From DATFVA01 sp963832715 (GTDB taxonomy: Bacteria; Bacteroidota; Ignavibacteria; Ignavibacteriales; Ignavibacteriaceae), in assembly GCA_963832715.1 (NCBI GenBank), contig CAWHVB010000007.1:248001-312000 (forward strand): a DNA stretch of 64,000 nt, written 5' to 3'. Of the stretch, positions 8,267 through 16,048 are shown piece by piece; within the stretch, counting starts at the first letter, position 1; each line of letters begins with the position of its first letter. Under the pieces are notes generated by a model. It had not been told where the DNA came from and ran no database searches. It worked only from the letters and a program-made list of their open reading frames with translations. The position numbers and the translations under genes were made by a program.

Positions 8267-9367
8267 ATGCTTATAACACATCTTTGCACTAAAATCTTAA
8301 AGATCCCATTTTATATCACTGTATTATTCTCGGTTTCGATTTTCTCAATCGGCTGTGAAAAAGGAACAGCTTCTGTACCCGGCGCCCCTTCCCCAGGCAC
8401 ATCAGGCTGGAGTCAAACCGGTAATTTTAATGCAAATGGAAGCATAGAAACTCTTTGTTCTGATGTTTCGGGAAATATTTATGCTGCAGGGGCTTTTAGA
8501 AATGACAGCGCTTCTTATTATGTAGCTAAATGGGATGGGAATAACTGGAGTGATCTTGGTAATTTAAATGCAAATGGTGTAATAAAATTTTTGTGCGCGG
8601 ATAAAAATGGCAGCTTATATGCAGTCGGAGAATTTACAAGTACAGCCAGCCTAAAATATATTGCTGAATGGAACGGAAGCATCTGGAGCGACCTTGGTAT
8701 CCATACCGATTATTCTCATAATCTTACTATTTGCACCGATGCTGATGGAAATGTGTACGCAGCTGGGGTAATCGAAAATAACAGCGGTCTCAATCTGGTC
8801 TATAAATGGAATGGATTTGCATGGAGTAACCTGGGCAGCTTTAACACCGGTGATCCTGTTTCCTCATTATGCGCAGATGTCGGAGGAATTATATACGCAG
8901 GCGCTGCTGATCAGGGCGGCTCGGGACTGCCGTACGTGGCAGAATGGAATGGTACATGGCAGAAGATCGGAAATCTTAACGCTTCGAATGGAACGATTAA
9001 GACAATGCTTACTAATTCTGCCGGGGAATTGTTTGTCGGGGGAAATTTTCAAAATACATTAGGGAAATATTATGTCGCTGGCTGGAACGGGAACAGCTGG
9101 AATGAATACGGAAGTCTCGATGGAAGTGTAGCTTCTCTTTGTAAAGATGCTTACGGAGGGATTTATGCAGCTGGAAGTTTTTCAATAAAAAATTATGGGA
9201 ATGCAGTTGCAGTCTGGGAAAATGGATCCTGGACCGAAATTGGAAACTTAAACGCGGATATGAACATACTTTCAATCTGTACAAACTATAATGGCGAAAT
9301 TTATGCCGGTGGAAATTTCACGAATAGTGCCGGCTATAATTATGTAGCACTCTATTATTTGGATTAG
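8267..9367 (+). CDS. Lipoprotein with seven-repeat beta-propeller
   Basis: The leader ends in FSIGC (Cys30), a lipobox, so the protein should be membrane-anchored outside the cytoplasm. From about residue 45, seven repeats of ~42-47 residues follow the pattern W-x-x-x-G-x-x-N... C-x-D-x-x-G-x-I/L-Y-A-x-G-x-F... Y-V-A-x-W-N-G. The count and pattern fit a seven-bladed propeller (galactose-oxidase/Kelch-like). No enzyme motif is seen; binding or scaffolding is most likely. The last repeat ends at the stop codon, so there is no sorting domain. Confidence 0.7.
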   Translation: MLITHLCTKILKIPFYITVLFSVSIFSIGCEKGTASVPGAPSPGTSGWSQTGNFNANGSIETLCSDVSGNIYAAGAFRNDSASYYVAKWDGNNWSDLGNLNANGVIKFLCADKNGSLYAVGEFTSTASLKYIAEWNGSIWSDLGIHTDYSHNLTICTDADGNVYAAGVIENNSGLNLVYKWNGFAWSNLGSFNTGDPVSSLCADVGGIIYAGAADQGGSGLPYVAEWNGTWQKIGNLNASNGTIKTMLTNSAGELFVGGNFQNTLGKYYVAGWNGNSWNEYGSLDGSVASLCKDAYGGIYAAGSFSIKNYGNAVAVWENGSWTEIGNLNADMNILSICTNYNGEIYAGGNFTNSAGYNYVALYYLD

Positions 9368-9431
9368 AGGATTAACGGACTAAACAGATGAATTTTGAGG
9401 ATTGGTGGATTTGTTATTCAGTTGTCATTAC

Positions 9432-9920
9432 TTAAGTAATCTTCTTTTTTGCAGCAATCAGAAATTTAAGATCATCTTGATCTTTATATCGCCCAATGGC
9501 TTCTTTATTTTTAATCAGATCATCAAGACTGATATAATATATACTTATTCCCTTATTTTTATAGAAGATTGTATTGGAGACTTTGCGCTCCCAGGCTTCA
9601 TTAAATTTAACTTTCTCAATTGTGTTTAACATATCAATACGATTAGGCGGGGCACCGAATTGTAAAATCATCCCCGCCTTGATTAATTCTGCTTTCGATT
9701 CTATACCAGGAATATCCCCGTTCCAGAATTCATTTAACGCTGCATAAAGGCACTCTATGTTTTCTCTGGTAAGATCATAAAAGATATCAATATCTCCTGT
9801 TAATCTTGCATGACCATAATAGATGACTGCTTCGCCGCCCACTATCAAATATTTTACTTTATGAATGAAAAGTTGGTTCAAAAAATCCAGGATATCCCCT
9901 GAGAAATTTGTTTTGTTCAT
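9432..9920 (-). CDS. Nucleotidyltransferase (DUF6036/MNT-like), probable toxin-type partner
   Basis: The polymerase-beta-type nucleotidyltransferase core is plain: VGGEAVIYYGHARLTGDIDI places GG at residues 28-29 and the metal-binding D43-x-D45. A third acid is likely in NRIDML. Such minimal transferases occur in toxin-antitoxin modules and as stand-alone nucleotidylating enzymes. Its ATG overlaps the TGA of a 55-residue upstream gene (ATGA), so the pair is translationally coupled. The ATGA overlap fixes this start. Whether it modifies tRNA, protein or nothing is not shown. Confidence 0.75.
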   Translation of the reverse strand: MNKTNFSGDILDFLNQLFIHKVKYLIVGGEAVIYYGHARLTGDIDIFYDLTRENIECLYAALNEFWNGDIPGIESKAELIKAGMILQFGAPPNRIDMLNTIEKVKFNEAWERKVSNTIFYKNKGISIYYISLDDLIKNKEAIGRYKDQDDLKFLIAAKKKIT

Positions 9921-10084
9921 TTCTTATGGCTCTCTCTCACATCCCTGGTTTTATCACCATAAAATCTTCTTTTGAGCTCCTTAGCAATTCTTTGTCTTTC
10001 TTCTGGAGTCATATTAACTTCCTGAAGTATTTCCCAATCCTCAGCTTCTTTGTAATTTTTTGCTTTATTAATTATTCTTTCCAT
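9917..10084 (-). CDS. Small antitoxin-like protein upstream of nucleotidyltransferase
   Basis: This is a 55-residue gene. It begins MERIINKAKNYKEAEDWEIL and contains MTPEERQRIAKELKRRFYG, a basic amphipathic helix of the sort found in small partners of nucleotidyltransferases. A GGAAGAG ribosome site lies eight bases before the ATG at 10084. The stop overlaps the next start (ATGA). The overlap, charge and position suggest an antitoxin or a cofactor; that is inference, and no DNA-binding motif is visible. Confidence 0.7.
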   Translation of the reverse strand: MERIINKAKNYKEAEDWEILQEVNMTPEERQRIAKELKRRFYGDKTRDVRESHKK

Positions 10085-10172
10085 TCACTATACTCTTCCT
10101 TTAAGCCGGCCTATTTTACTTCAAGCCGACATTTCAAAAGACTGCTTAAACGAAATTAGCAAAAAACCCAGA

Positions 10173-10309
10173 CCTGTCCAAAATAGAATATAACGCATCA
10201 AAATAGTTTAAGTATTAGAAAAGAAATAAAATAATTTCTTCTTGATTATTATAATTACCGCCTTTATCAAATAGGATGTTTGTTGGAGATTTATAAAAGC
10301 TGCCTGGAA
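10173..10309 (+). repeat. Dispersed repeat, copy 2
   Basis: Imperfect ~137-bp copy of the repeat at 1093-1223 in the same orientation, beginning CCTGTCCAAAATA and ending near TGCCTGGAAA. It lies between the nucleotidyltransferase pair and a broken methyltransferase and contains no gene. Confidence 0.6.
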
Positions 10310-10373
10310 AGCTTTTCTATGGATCAGCCGATAGTAATTGTTTAACATTTATTACTTATTATATTTATTAATT

Positions 10374-11016
10374 ATGCTCCCACGGAATTTTTCTATAAAA
10401 AAGACGCAGAATGATTTCTCCAGGGTTGTCAGGTTTTATGACTTTTGGGGAAAATTAACCGAACAAAAAGCAATCGACCAGGCCATGCACATTTCCGGCA
10501 TCACGAATAATTCTAAACTACTTGATGTGGGGTTGGGTACCGCCCAATTATTCGGTAAGGTTCTTAGTATAAATGCTCAGGGATTTAATACAGGCATAGA
10601 TCTTTCTCCTGCTATGCTTGTTAAAGCGAAGGAAAAATTAAGCTCTCTATCTGGAAATTATTCACTAAATGCAGGAAACGCATACAAACTTCCTTTTAAA
10701 GACGAAAGTTTTGATTATGTGCTCAGTAGTTACGTGCTCGACCTTCTTCCTGAAAAGGACTTTGAGTATTGTACTTGCTGAATTCAGAAGAGTAATGAAG
10801 AAAAATGCCGAAGGACTTATCCTGACGATGACTATGGGCAGTAGATGGTATAATAGGATATGGTTTCTCCTGGCGAAAAATTTCCCGTCACTGTTAACCG
10901 GCTGCAGACCCATTGATCTATCGAACTATATTGAATCATCAGGTTTTAATATCATTCAAAGGAAGTTCGTTTCGCAGAATACTTTTCCCAGCGATATAAT
11001 TAAATTTAAAATGTGA
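10374..11016 (+). pseudogene. Class I SAM-dependent methyltransferase, frameshifted
   Basis: The N-terminal part has the SAM-binding motif LLDVGLGTAQLFGKVL and the post-I acid in TGIDLSPAM, then the motif around FDYVLSSYVLDLLPEKDF. Near 10757-10770 the frame breaks: coding similarity continues as IVLAEFRRVMKKNAEG in the frame that overlaps from 10669. The second part lacks nothing else expected of a UbiE/COQ5-like methyltransferase. A one-base deletion, either real or an assembly error, is the simplest reading. The ATG at 10374 (MLPRNF) is preferred over one 36 bases upstream. Confidence 0.75.
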
Positions 11017-11158
11017 GAAATGAAGTCCAGTTGCCGGATGTCCGAAGAAATCATTATCTCCTAATCCCTTACCTTCTATAAGGGGGGACATTGCAATATT
11101 TTTATTAAATTGTACCTAAGTGTCATCCTTAAAATGAATCTCTAACAAACTTTCGGAA

Positions 11159-11560
11159 ATGCATGCTATGAACGACGTAAATACTTCGCTTAAAAGAATT
11201 TTGATAGTTGAAGACGATGCCCTTACAAGGGATATAATGAAACGCCAGCTCGATAAGTTTTACAACATCGATTTTGCCGTTGACGGGAGGGAAGCGCTTG
11301 AATTATTTGACCTGAATAATTATGCTCTCATCCTGATGGATATAAATCTCGGGATCGGTAAAAACGGAATTGAAGTCATGAAAGAGATTAGAAAATCGGA
11401 AAAAGGGATGAATACCGCAGTCGTGGCAATTACTGCGTATGGTAATTTTGGCGACAGGGAATCATTCATCGATACAGGGTTCGATAATTATATATCTAAA
11501 CCGTGGAATACCGATAGTCTTATCAGGTGCATGATGGATACAATCAGCTTGTATGAGTGA
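11159..11560 (+). CDS. CheY-like single-domain response regulator
   Basis: A stand-alone receiver domain fills the 133-residue protein. The acidic pocket is VEDD (residues 17-20), the phospho-acceptor is D61 in LILMDINLG, T92 in AITAYG is the switch residue and K114 is in YISKPW. There is no output domain, so it must act by phosphotransfer or protein contact. The PAS histidine kinase starting at 11990 is the nearest partner candidate. ATGs at 11159 and 11168 are both possible. Confidence 0.9.
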   Translation: MHAMNDVNTSLKRILIVEDDALTRDIMKRQLDKFYNIDFAVDGREALELFDLNNYALILMDINLGIGKNGIEVMKEIRKSEKGMNTAVVAITAYGNFGDRESFIDTGFDNYISKPWNTDSLIRCMMDTISLYE

Positions 11561-11581
11561 TAGTTTCCCGGAAATAAAAAA

Positions 11582-11683
11582 CCCGATAACGGGGGTGTTA
11601 TCGGGCCGAACTCTTTTAACCATCACGAGGCAGGGGTAAACCTCTGTGAACGAGTTCAAATTTTTTTAGCTATGAAAATAGCT
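11582..11683 (+). ncRNA. Structured 3' region with three hairpins after the response regulator
   Basis: CCCGATAAC/GTTATCGGG (11582-11590, 11597-11605) is a strong hairpin with an A-tract before it. GAACTC (11608-11613) then pairs with GAGTTC (11652-11657) around an inner GAGG/CCTC stem and is followed by a seven-T run (11661-11667), as in a plus-strand terminator. AGCTAT/ATAGCT (11668-11683) follows. It is at least a terminator and may be a separate small RNA. The rest of the gap to 11989 shows no gene. Confidence 0.45.
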
Positions 11684-11989
11684 TCTGCCGTCTTCATAGA
11701 ACTGAAACTTATAAAATAATACACAAATATAATTCAAAAAAGATGAAACTCAAATATTCCATAGGCCTTCCGTGTGGTAATAATATGGGGTCTTCCTTTC
11801 AGTCCGGCGTTTTATAATTATAGCATCCGGATCATACTGATTTGAAGTTTTTAGAACCGCCTTGAGGGTTAAATTACCCGTAAACAATAAATTAGTTGCT
11901 GATTCTTTCGATAATAAGGCAGGGTTTCTTAATTTACAAGTGCCGGGTACCGGCAAAAAACCCAAAAGTGTTAAAAAATAAGTGAATTG

Positions 11990-13225
11990 ATGATGAATTA
12001 TCAAAATATGACTCAAAAGGAGCTGATAGATGAATTAAACAGGCTTCAAAAGGAAAATGAATCTCTAACAAGCACCTATCAGAGAGAGATAGCTGAACGT
12101 AAGAGTGCCGAAGAACAGTTGAGACAAAGTAATCAAAGACTAGAAGCCATTATTTCTGCCACTCCCGATGGAATCGGAATGATATCCCTGGATGGAAAGA
12201 TCCAGCTCATAATGTCAGATAAACTTCCCGAGATGTACGGATATTCTATTCAGGATCAGGAAGAATTTGTAGGAAGGTCTGCATTTGACTTTATTGATCC
12301 TTCCAGTCATAAAACGCTGATCGATAACATTCAAAAATTGCTCTCCGGCAGAGAAGGTGACAAACTGACGGAATATATTGCGGTGAAAAAAGACAGCAGC
12401 AGATTTTATATCGATGTTAACTCCACAGTTCTGCGTGATGCTGCCGGGAATCCTACAGGTATTCTCTTCGTCGAACGTGACATAACTGAACGGAAGAAAA
12501 CAGAAGCAGAAATCATTAAAAAGAATCAGGAATTGGCCGAACTTAATGCAGCGAAAGATAAATTTTTTTCAATTATTGCTCACGACTTGAGAAGCCCTTT
12601 TCAGGGATTACTGGGATATTCTAAAATTTTATCAACCCAGTATAACGAATTACCTGAGGAAGAAAGATTATTGATAATTCAACGTTTGGAAACACTCAGC
12701 CAGTATTCAATTAAACTCCTTGATAACTTATTGGAATGGGCAGCGATTCAAACAGGACAGTTGAACCTGAAGCTTGAAGAATTCAACCTCCTCGATGAAA
12801 TGTATCAGACACTTTTGATTATTCGCCAGACAGCTGAAAATAAAGGGATCAGGTTTAATTACAGAATAGATGATTCAATTATGATTAATGCTGATAAAAA
12901 CATGTTAAGTACAATCCTGAGAAATCTTTCCTTTAATGCAATAAAGTTTACTCACCCCGGTGGTACTGTTGATCTTATAGTAACTCAATCCGGTTCTTAT
13001 ATTCAGTTTTCAATAGCGGATAATGGCGTTGGAATAGATAAAAATGACCTCCCGAATTTATTTAGGACCGACAGCACCTTCAGAAGAAAAGGGACTGCTG
13101 ATGAGTTGGGAACGGGTCTCGGATTGCTTTTGTGCAAAGAAATGATTGAAAAACATGGGAGCGAAATCCAGGTTGAAAGTAAGATTGGTGAAGGATCAAC
13201 TTTTTCATTCAGAATTCAATGCTGA
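11990..13225 (+). CDS. PAS-domain sensor histidine kinase
   Basis: This is a soluble cytoplasmic kinase of about 411 residues. A coiled coil (~10-50) leads into one PAS domain (~50-170, ending FVERDITERKK). The HisKA phosphorylation site is His ~199 in SIIAHDLRSPF, followed by the N box near LSTILRNLSFNAIKFT and the G boxes ADNGVGID and GTGLGLLLCKEM. It has no membrane segment, so it senses an internal signal. The CheY-like regulator upstream is a likely partner. ATG codons at 11990 and 11993 are both possible, with a weak ribosome site. Confidence 0.9.
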   Translation: MMNYQNMTQKELIDELNRLQKENESLTSTYQREIAERKSAEEQLRQSNQRLEAIISATPDGIGMISLDGKIQLIMSDKLPEMYGYSIQDQEEFVGRSAFDFIDPSSHKTLIDNIQKLLSGREGDKLTEYIAVKKDSSRFYIDVNSTVLRDAAGNPTGILFVERDITERKKTEAEIIKKNQELAELNAAKDKFFSIIAHDLRSPFQGLLGYSKILSTQYNELPEEERLLIIQRLETLSQYSIKLLDNLLEWAAIQTGQLNLKLEEFNLLDEMYQTLLIIRQTAENKGIRFNYRIDDSIMINADKNMLSTILRNLSFNAIKFTHPGGTVDLIVTQSGSYIQFSIADNGVGIDKNDLPNLFRTDSTFRRKGTADELGTGLGLLLCKEMIEKHGSEIQVESKIGEGSTFSFRIQC

Positions 13226-13251
13226 TTATTCATTAAATATCTGCAAATAAA

Positions 13252-13283
13252 AAAGCTGCAGATAATTTTTTATCCGCAGCTTT
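13252..13283. terminator. Terminator-type hairpin after the histidine kinase
   Basis: AAAGCTGC (13252-13259) pairs with GCAGCTTT (13276-13283), and the inner GATAA/TTATC extends the stem. The flanking A-run upstream makes it a better rho-independent terminator for minus-strand transcripts; on the plus strand the T-run is only three long. Confidence 0.6.
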
Positions 13284-13582
13284 ACCTTGATAACTTATTT
13301 CCTGAATACTATTATCTCACTGCTTTCCCTGTCTGCAGCAGCCGCTTTTAATTTGCAGCTATTTTCTGCATCAGTATCACAGCCGTTTTGTTCAAAACAA
13401 ATCACGTAGATTCGTTGCCGGGTTCGTTTATTCTTGTATCAAACGTCTTGTTTCCGCAGTTCGGGCACGGAGGTATCTTATCTCCTTGCCCCGGACTTCT
13501 CACCTTCCCACCTTCTTACGTTCCTTAAAAACATTAACGAAAAATCCGGGATATCTCCCCCCAGTCCGTTACTTGTCCGTCT

Positions 13583-13611
13583 CAGGCAGGCCTGCCTTGC
13601 CGTCAGGCAGG
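13583..13611. repeat. REP-like palindrome of the CCTGCCTG family
   Basis: CAGGCAGGCCTGCCTT overlaps CCTGCCT (13591-13597) with AGGCAGG (13605-13611). This is the same palindrome family as the sequences inserted in the tRNA-Leu copies at 19.8-21.2 kb. The surrounding gap (13284-13660) has no supported gene. Confidence 0.65.
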
Positions 13612-13660
13612 TCGCCCCAACCCTTCACTCCTCCCCCATTCCAATACTCCACTATCCTAA

Positions 13661-13723
13661 CTTGAATACGTCCTGAATACGTCCTGAATAGTTGAATGCG
13701 TCTTGAATACGTCTTGAATACGT
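13661..13723 (+). repeat. 11-bp tandem repeat array, copy A
   Basis: About six units of CTTGAATACGT or CCTGAATACGT stand head to tail, with one unit truncated to nine bases and one to ten. The array ends 23 bases before a TATATTTG promoter element. The same unit in reverse orientation recurs at 60813-60867, again just upstream of a TATATTTG. Confidence 0.75.
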
Positions 13724-13745
13724 TGACAAACCGAATCAAATATAT

Positions 13746-13753
13746 TATATTTG
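13746..13753 (+). promoter_or_regulatory. Bacteroidota-type -7 element (TATATTTG)
   Basis: TATATTTG lies 25 bases upstream of the ATG at 13778, and a TTGAC at 13723-13727 sits 18 bases before it as a possible -33 box. It overlaps the TTG codon at 13751, which argues that the TTG is not the translation start. Confidence 0.6.
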
Positions 13754-13777
13754 TACGAATCATTTTATGGAGTATTT

Positions 13778-14443
13778 ATGGCATTATTAGTTAATACAGT
13801 TGTCGGAGAGGTTACAGGGAAAATGGGAAATAAAGTTTTCCGTATAATGAATGGAAAGAACTTTGTTTCAGACCGCCCCTTACACTATAAAGCAGCAAAA
13901 ACCCCGGCCGCAAAACAGACAAGAGGCAATTTCAGAATGGGTGTTAAACTCTCAGCGAAGTTAATATCTGATCCGGCTTTGAAGGAAGTATGGTCAGCGG
14001 CAAAGATACAGGGCACCGATTCCTATCATAGAATTTTAAGTCAAAATAGTAAGTTGATAAATGCTGGTTCCCTTACCGATCGAACTAAAATAACCCCTGA
14101 TGGTTTGTTCCTTAAAGTCGAATCGGCTTCTCTTCAAAATGAAGTGCTTCATTTATCCCTGAATTGCCCCGATGAGAATAACCTCGTATTCCCCGCTAAG
14201 TTAACGATGCTGTATTATTTCAGTAAAGCATCCAGCCCCATAGTTCTGACTCAAACAACTATTCCGGATAGTATAACCGGTGGAATTTATGAGCTTGATA
14301 TCAAACCTGGTAAAAGTATTGTGAAATTATTGAACGATACCCCAGATGCCTTGCTATTCATTGCTCTGATAAGTGAAACAGAAAGAAAAAAGAAAGCATA
14401 CTGGACGAGTACCGCATCTGTCAGCAGAATTCAGAAGCGTTGA
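13778..14443 (+). CDS. Hypothetical protein, DUF6266-like N-terminus
   Basis: I do not recognise a characterised family. The N-terminal pattern GEVTGKMGNKVFRIMNGKNF, then a proline-rich RPLHYKAAKTPAAKQTRGNF stretch, resembles DUF6266 proteins of Bacteroidota. The C-terminal half is beta-rich and looks like a single Ig-like domain. There is no signal peptide. A GGAG ribosome site sits seven bases before the ATG, and the promoter at 13746-13753 fits this start. The upstream 11-bp repeat array may affect its expression. Confidence 0.7.
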   Translation: MALLVNTVVGEVTGKMGNKVFRIMNGKNFVSDRPLHYKAAKTPAAKQTRGNFRMGVKLSAKLISDPALKEVWSAAKIQGTDSYHRILSQNSKLINAGSLTDRTKITPDGLFLKVESASLQNEVLHLSLNCPDENNLVFPAKLTMLYYFSKASSPIVLTQTTIPDSITGGIYELDIKPGKSIVKLLNDTPDALLFIALISETERKKKAYWTSTASVSRIQKR

Positions 14444-14475
14444 ATGCCTTGATTGAAAACTATATGTATTAACAG

Positions 14476-15351
14476 CTATTTTCCTTTACTCTGCCCTATT
14501 GTCATTTTATAAGCCATTGCAGCTTCCGGAAATGGTGTCAGGGTGCCCAAAAGTATGTTATAAGTTCCTTTTTCAGAGAGTTCGTCTGCAACTTTCTTAA
14601 TTAACGCTAAACTTGCTTTCATCAATCCTGAACCAAGACTTAAACGGGCAACACCTAAATCCTGCAGTTCACTAACGGATAAAGGTGATCCTCCCCCGAT
14701 GGTTGGATTGGAAAGAATATTAATGGGAGCATTGATCTCCTTAACGAGCGTCTTAATTGTTTCTTTCTCCCATACAGGCTGAACAAATATACAATCTGCA
14801 CCGGCTTCCCGGTATTTGTTCCCTCGCTTTATCGATTCGGATAATTTTTCCTGCGTGGAACCAGATGAAGTATAAAATGAGTCCGTTCTTGCATTAATTA
14901 CTAAATGAAACCCCAGAGAATCCGATAATTCACGAATGGCTGAAATTCTTTCGCAGAATTCGGTCTCGTCGATCAATTCCGGACTTAAATCAATACTGTC
15001 TTCAATATTTATTCCTACGATTCCCGTTGCTATAATCTTTTTAACAGAATCAATTACTTCATTTACATTATTACCATATCCCGCTTCTATATCCACAGTT
15101 ACCGGAACCTGTACTGCTTTTACGATTCCCTTAATGATCCCAATCATTTCTGACAATTGTATTACCTGGCTGTCAGGATATCCTAAAGAGGCGGCTACCC
15201 CCATACTTGTGGTTGCAATCGCTTTATAGCCGCTCGCTTCTATTAATTTCGAACTTCCAATGTCCCACGAGTTTAACAGAACCAGAATTTCTTTATCCTG
15301 ATGATATTTTAAGAACAGTTCGGCTTTTTCTTTTTGGATACTTGAAACCAT
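14476..15351 (-). CDS. Isocitrate lyase/PEP mutase family protein
   Basis: This is a TIM-barrel enzyme of the PEP mutase / isocitrate lyase superfamily. Diagnostic segments are LLNSWDIGSSKLIEASGYKA near residue 27, the metal-binding TVDIEAGYG near 103, GINIEDS near 133 and VINARTDSF near 166. It lacks the KKCG-type catalytic loop of true isocitrate lyases, so it belongs to the oxaloacetate decarboxylase/carboxyphosphonoenolpyruvate-like subgroup that probably cleaves or rearranges a small 2-oxo acid. The exact substrate is unknown. It converges with the preceding plus-strand gene. Confidence 0.85.
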   Translation of the reverse strand: MVSSIQKEKAELFLKYHQDKEILVLLNSWDIGSSKLIEASGYKAIATTSMGVAASLGYPDSQVIQLSEMIGIIKGIVKAVQVPVTVDIEAGYGNNVNEVIDSVKKIIATGIVGINIEDSIDLSPELIDETEFCERISAIRELSDSLGFHLVINARTDSFYTSSGSTQEKLSESIKRGNKYREAGADCIFVQPVWEKETIKTLVKEINAPINILSNPTIGGGSPLSVSELQDLGVARLSLGSGLMKASLALIKKVADELSEKGTYNILLGTLTPFPEAAMAYKMTIGQSKGK

Positions 15352-15537
15352 AATATTGTCCTTTTAAAAGTTTAGTATAAATATATATGATTTCTTCCTC
15401 ACTTTTTACTACACTATCCGTGATCAATTATGCCTGATCCTTTCTCCTTTCGGAGGAAGTATCGGGTTGTAATATCTGTTATTCCTTGCGGTAGGGTTGA
15501 TTTGCCGTTATTGTCTTTTTTCAAGGGGCCGGAAGTA

Positions 15538-15768
15538 TTATTCTTTTTCTTTAATTGAATCTGTCTTATTAGGATTATCAAACAATTCAACTATTCTACT
15601 TCTGAAAACGATAGCGATGGCTGCTCCCCCGGCAACCCCAATAGAAATTCCATAAGGTATATCCAAACCATCAAATATAGCTCCTGCGGCTGCTCCGAAG
15701 GCAGCACCTAAACCGGCACCATATATCAAAATCGTTTCACTCTTACTGACTGATCTGTTTTTTCCCAT
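15538..15768 (-). CDS. Small glycine-zipper membrane protein
   Basis: This 76-residue protein has two hydrophobic glycine/alanine-rich segments: YGAGLGAAFGAAAGAIFDG and YGISIGVAGGAAIAIVF. The GxxxG spacing is that of glycine-zipper helices. The termini are charged. It is probably a small inner-membrane protein. There is no family match beyond that. Confidence 0.6.
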   Translation of the reverse strand: MGKNRSVSKSETILIYGAGLGAAFGAAAGAIFDGLDIPYGISIGVAGGAAIAIVFRSRIVELFDNPNKTDSIKEKE

Positions 15769-16016
15769 CTGAATTTTATCCTTTATAATTAATATTTGCC
15801 TGATTTATGGTTCCTTACAGCAGCCGGACTTTGATAATGACCCCTGCAGTCATAAGTACTAAAGCCTCAGAAAGTTAGATGAAATAATCGAGAGGAACAA
15901 GGATCAGCATTTATAATATGCATTGGAATAGAACGGGTTCAGAAGAACCTGATTGTATTTACTTGAAAAATGAATTTTACCCCCGCTATTTACTTAAACT
16001 AATAATTCTTATAAAT

Positions 16017-16024
16017 TATATTTG
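16017..16024 (+). promoter_or_regulatory. Bacteroidota-type -7 element (TATATTTG) of the hybrid kinase gene
   Basis: TATATTTG overlaps the first in-frame TTG (16022). Transcription would start some seven bases downstream, so the TTG cannot be the start codon of this transcript. AAGGAG at 16037-16042 followed by GTG at 16049 is the better start. Confidence 0.55.
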
Positions 16025-16048
16025 AAACCTGTTATTAAGGAGATTGTT

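Noticed and set aside
11750..12016. 88-residue minus-strand gene
   Set aside because: It overlaps the start of the histidine kinase, has no recognisable domain and contains a GCCGGGTACCGGC palindrome typical of non-coding sequence.
13434..13676. 80-residue plus-strand gene in the 13.3-13.7 kb gap
   Set aside because: It runs through the REP-like palindrome and into the 11-bp repeat, has proline/serine-biased composition and no homology that I can see.
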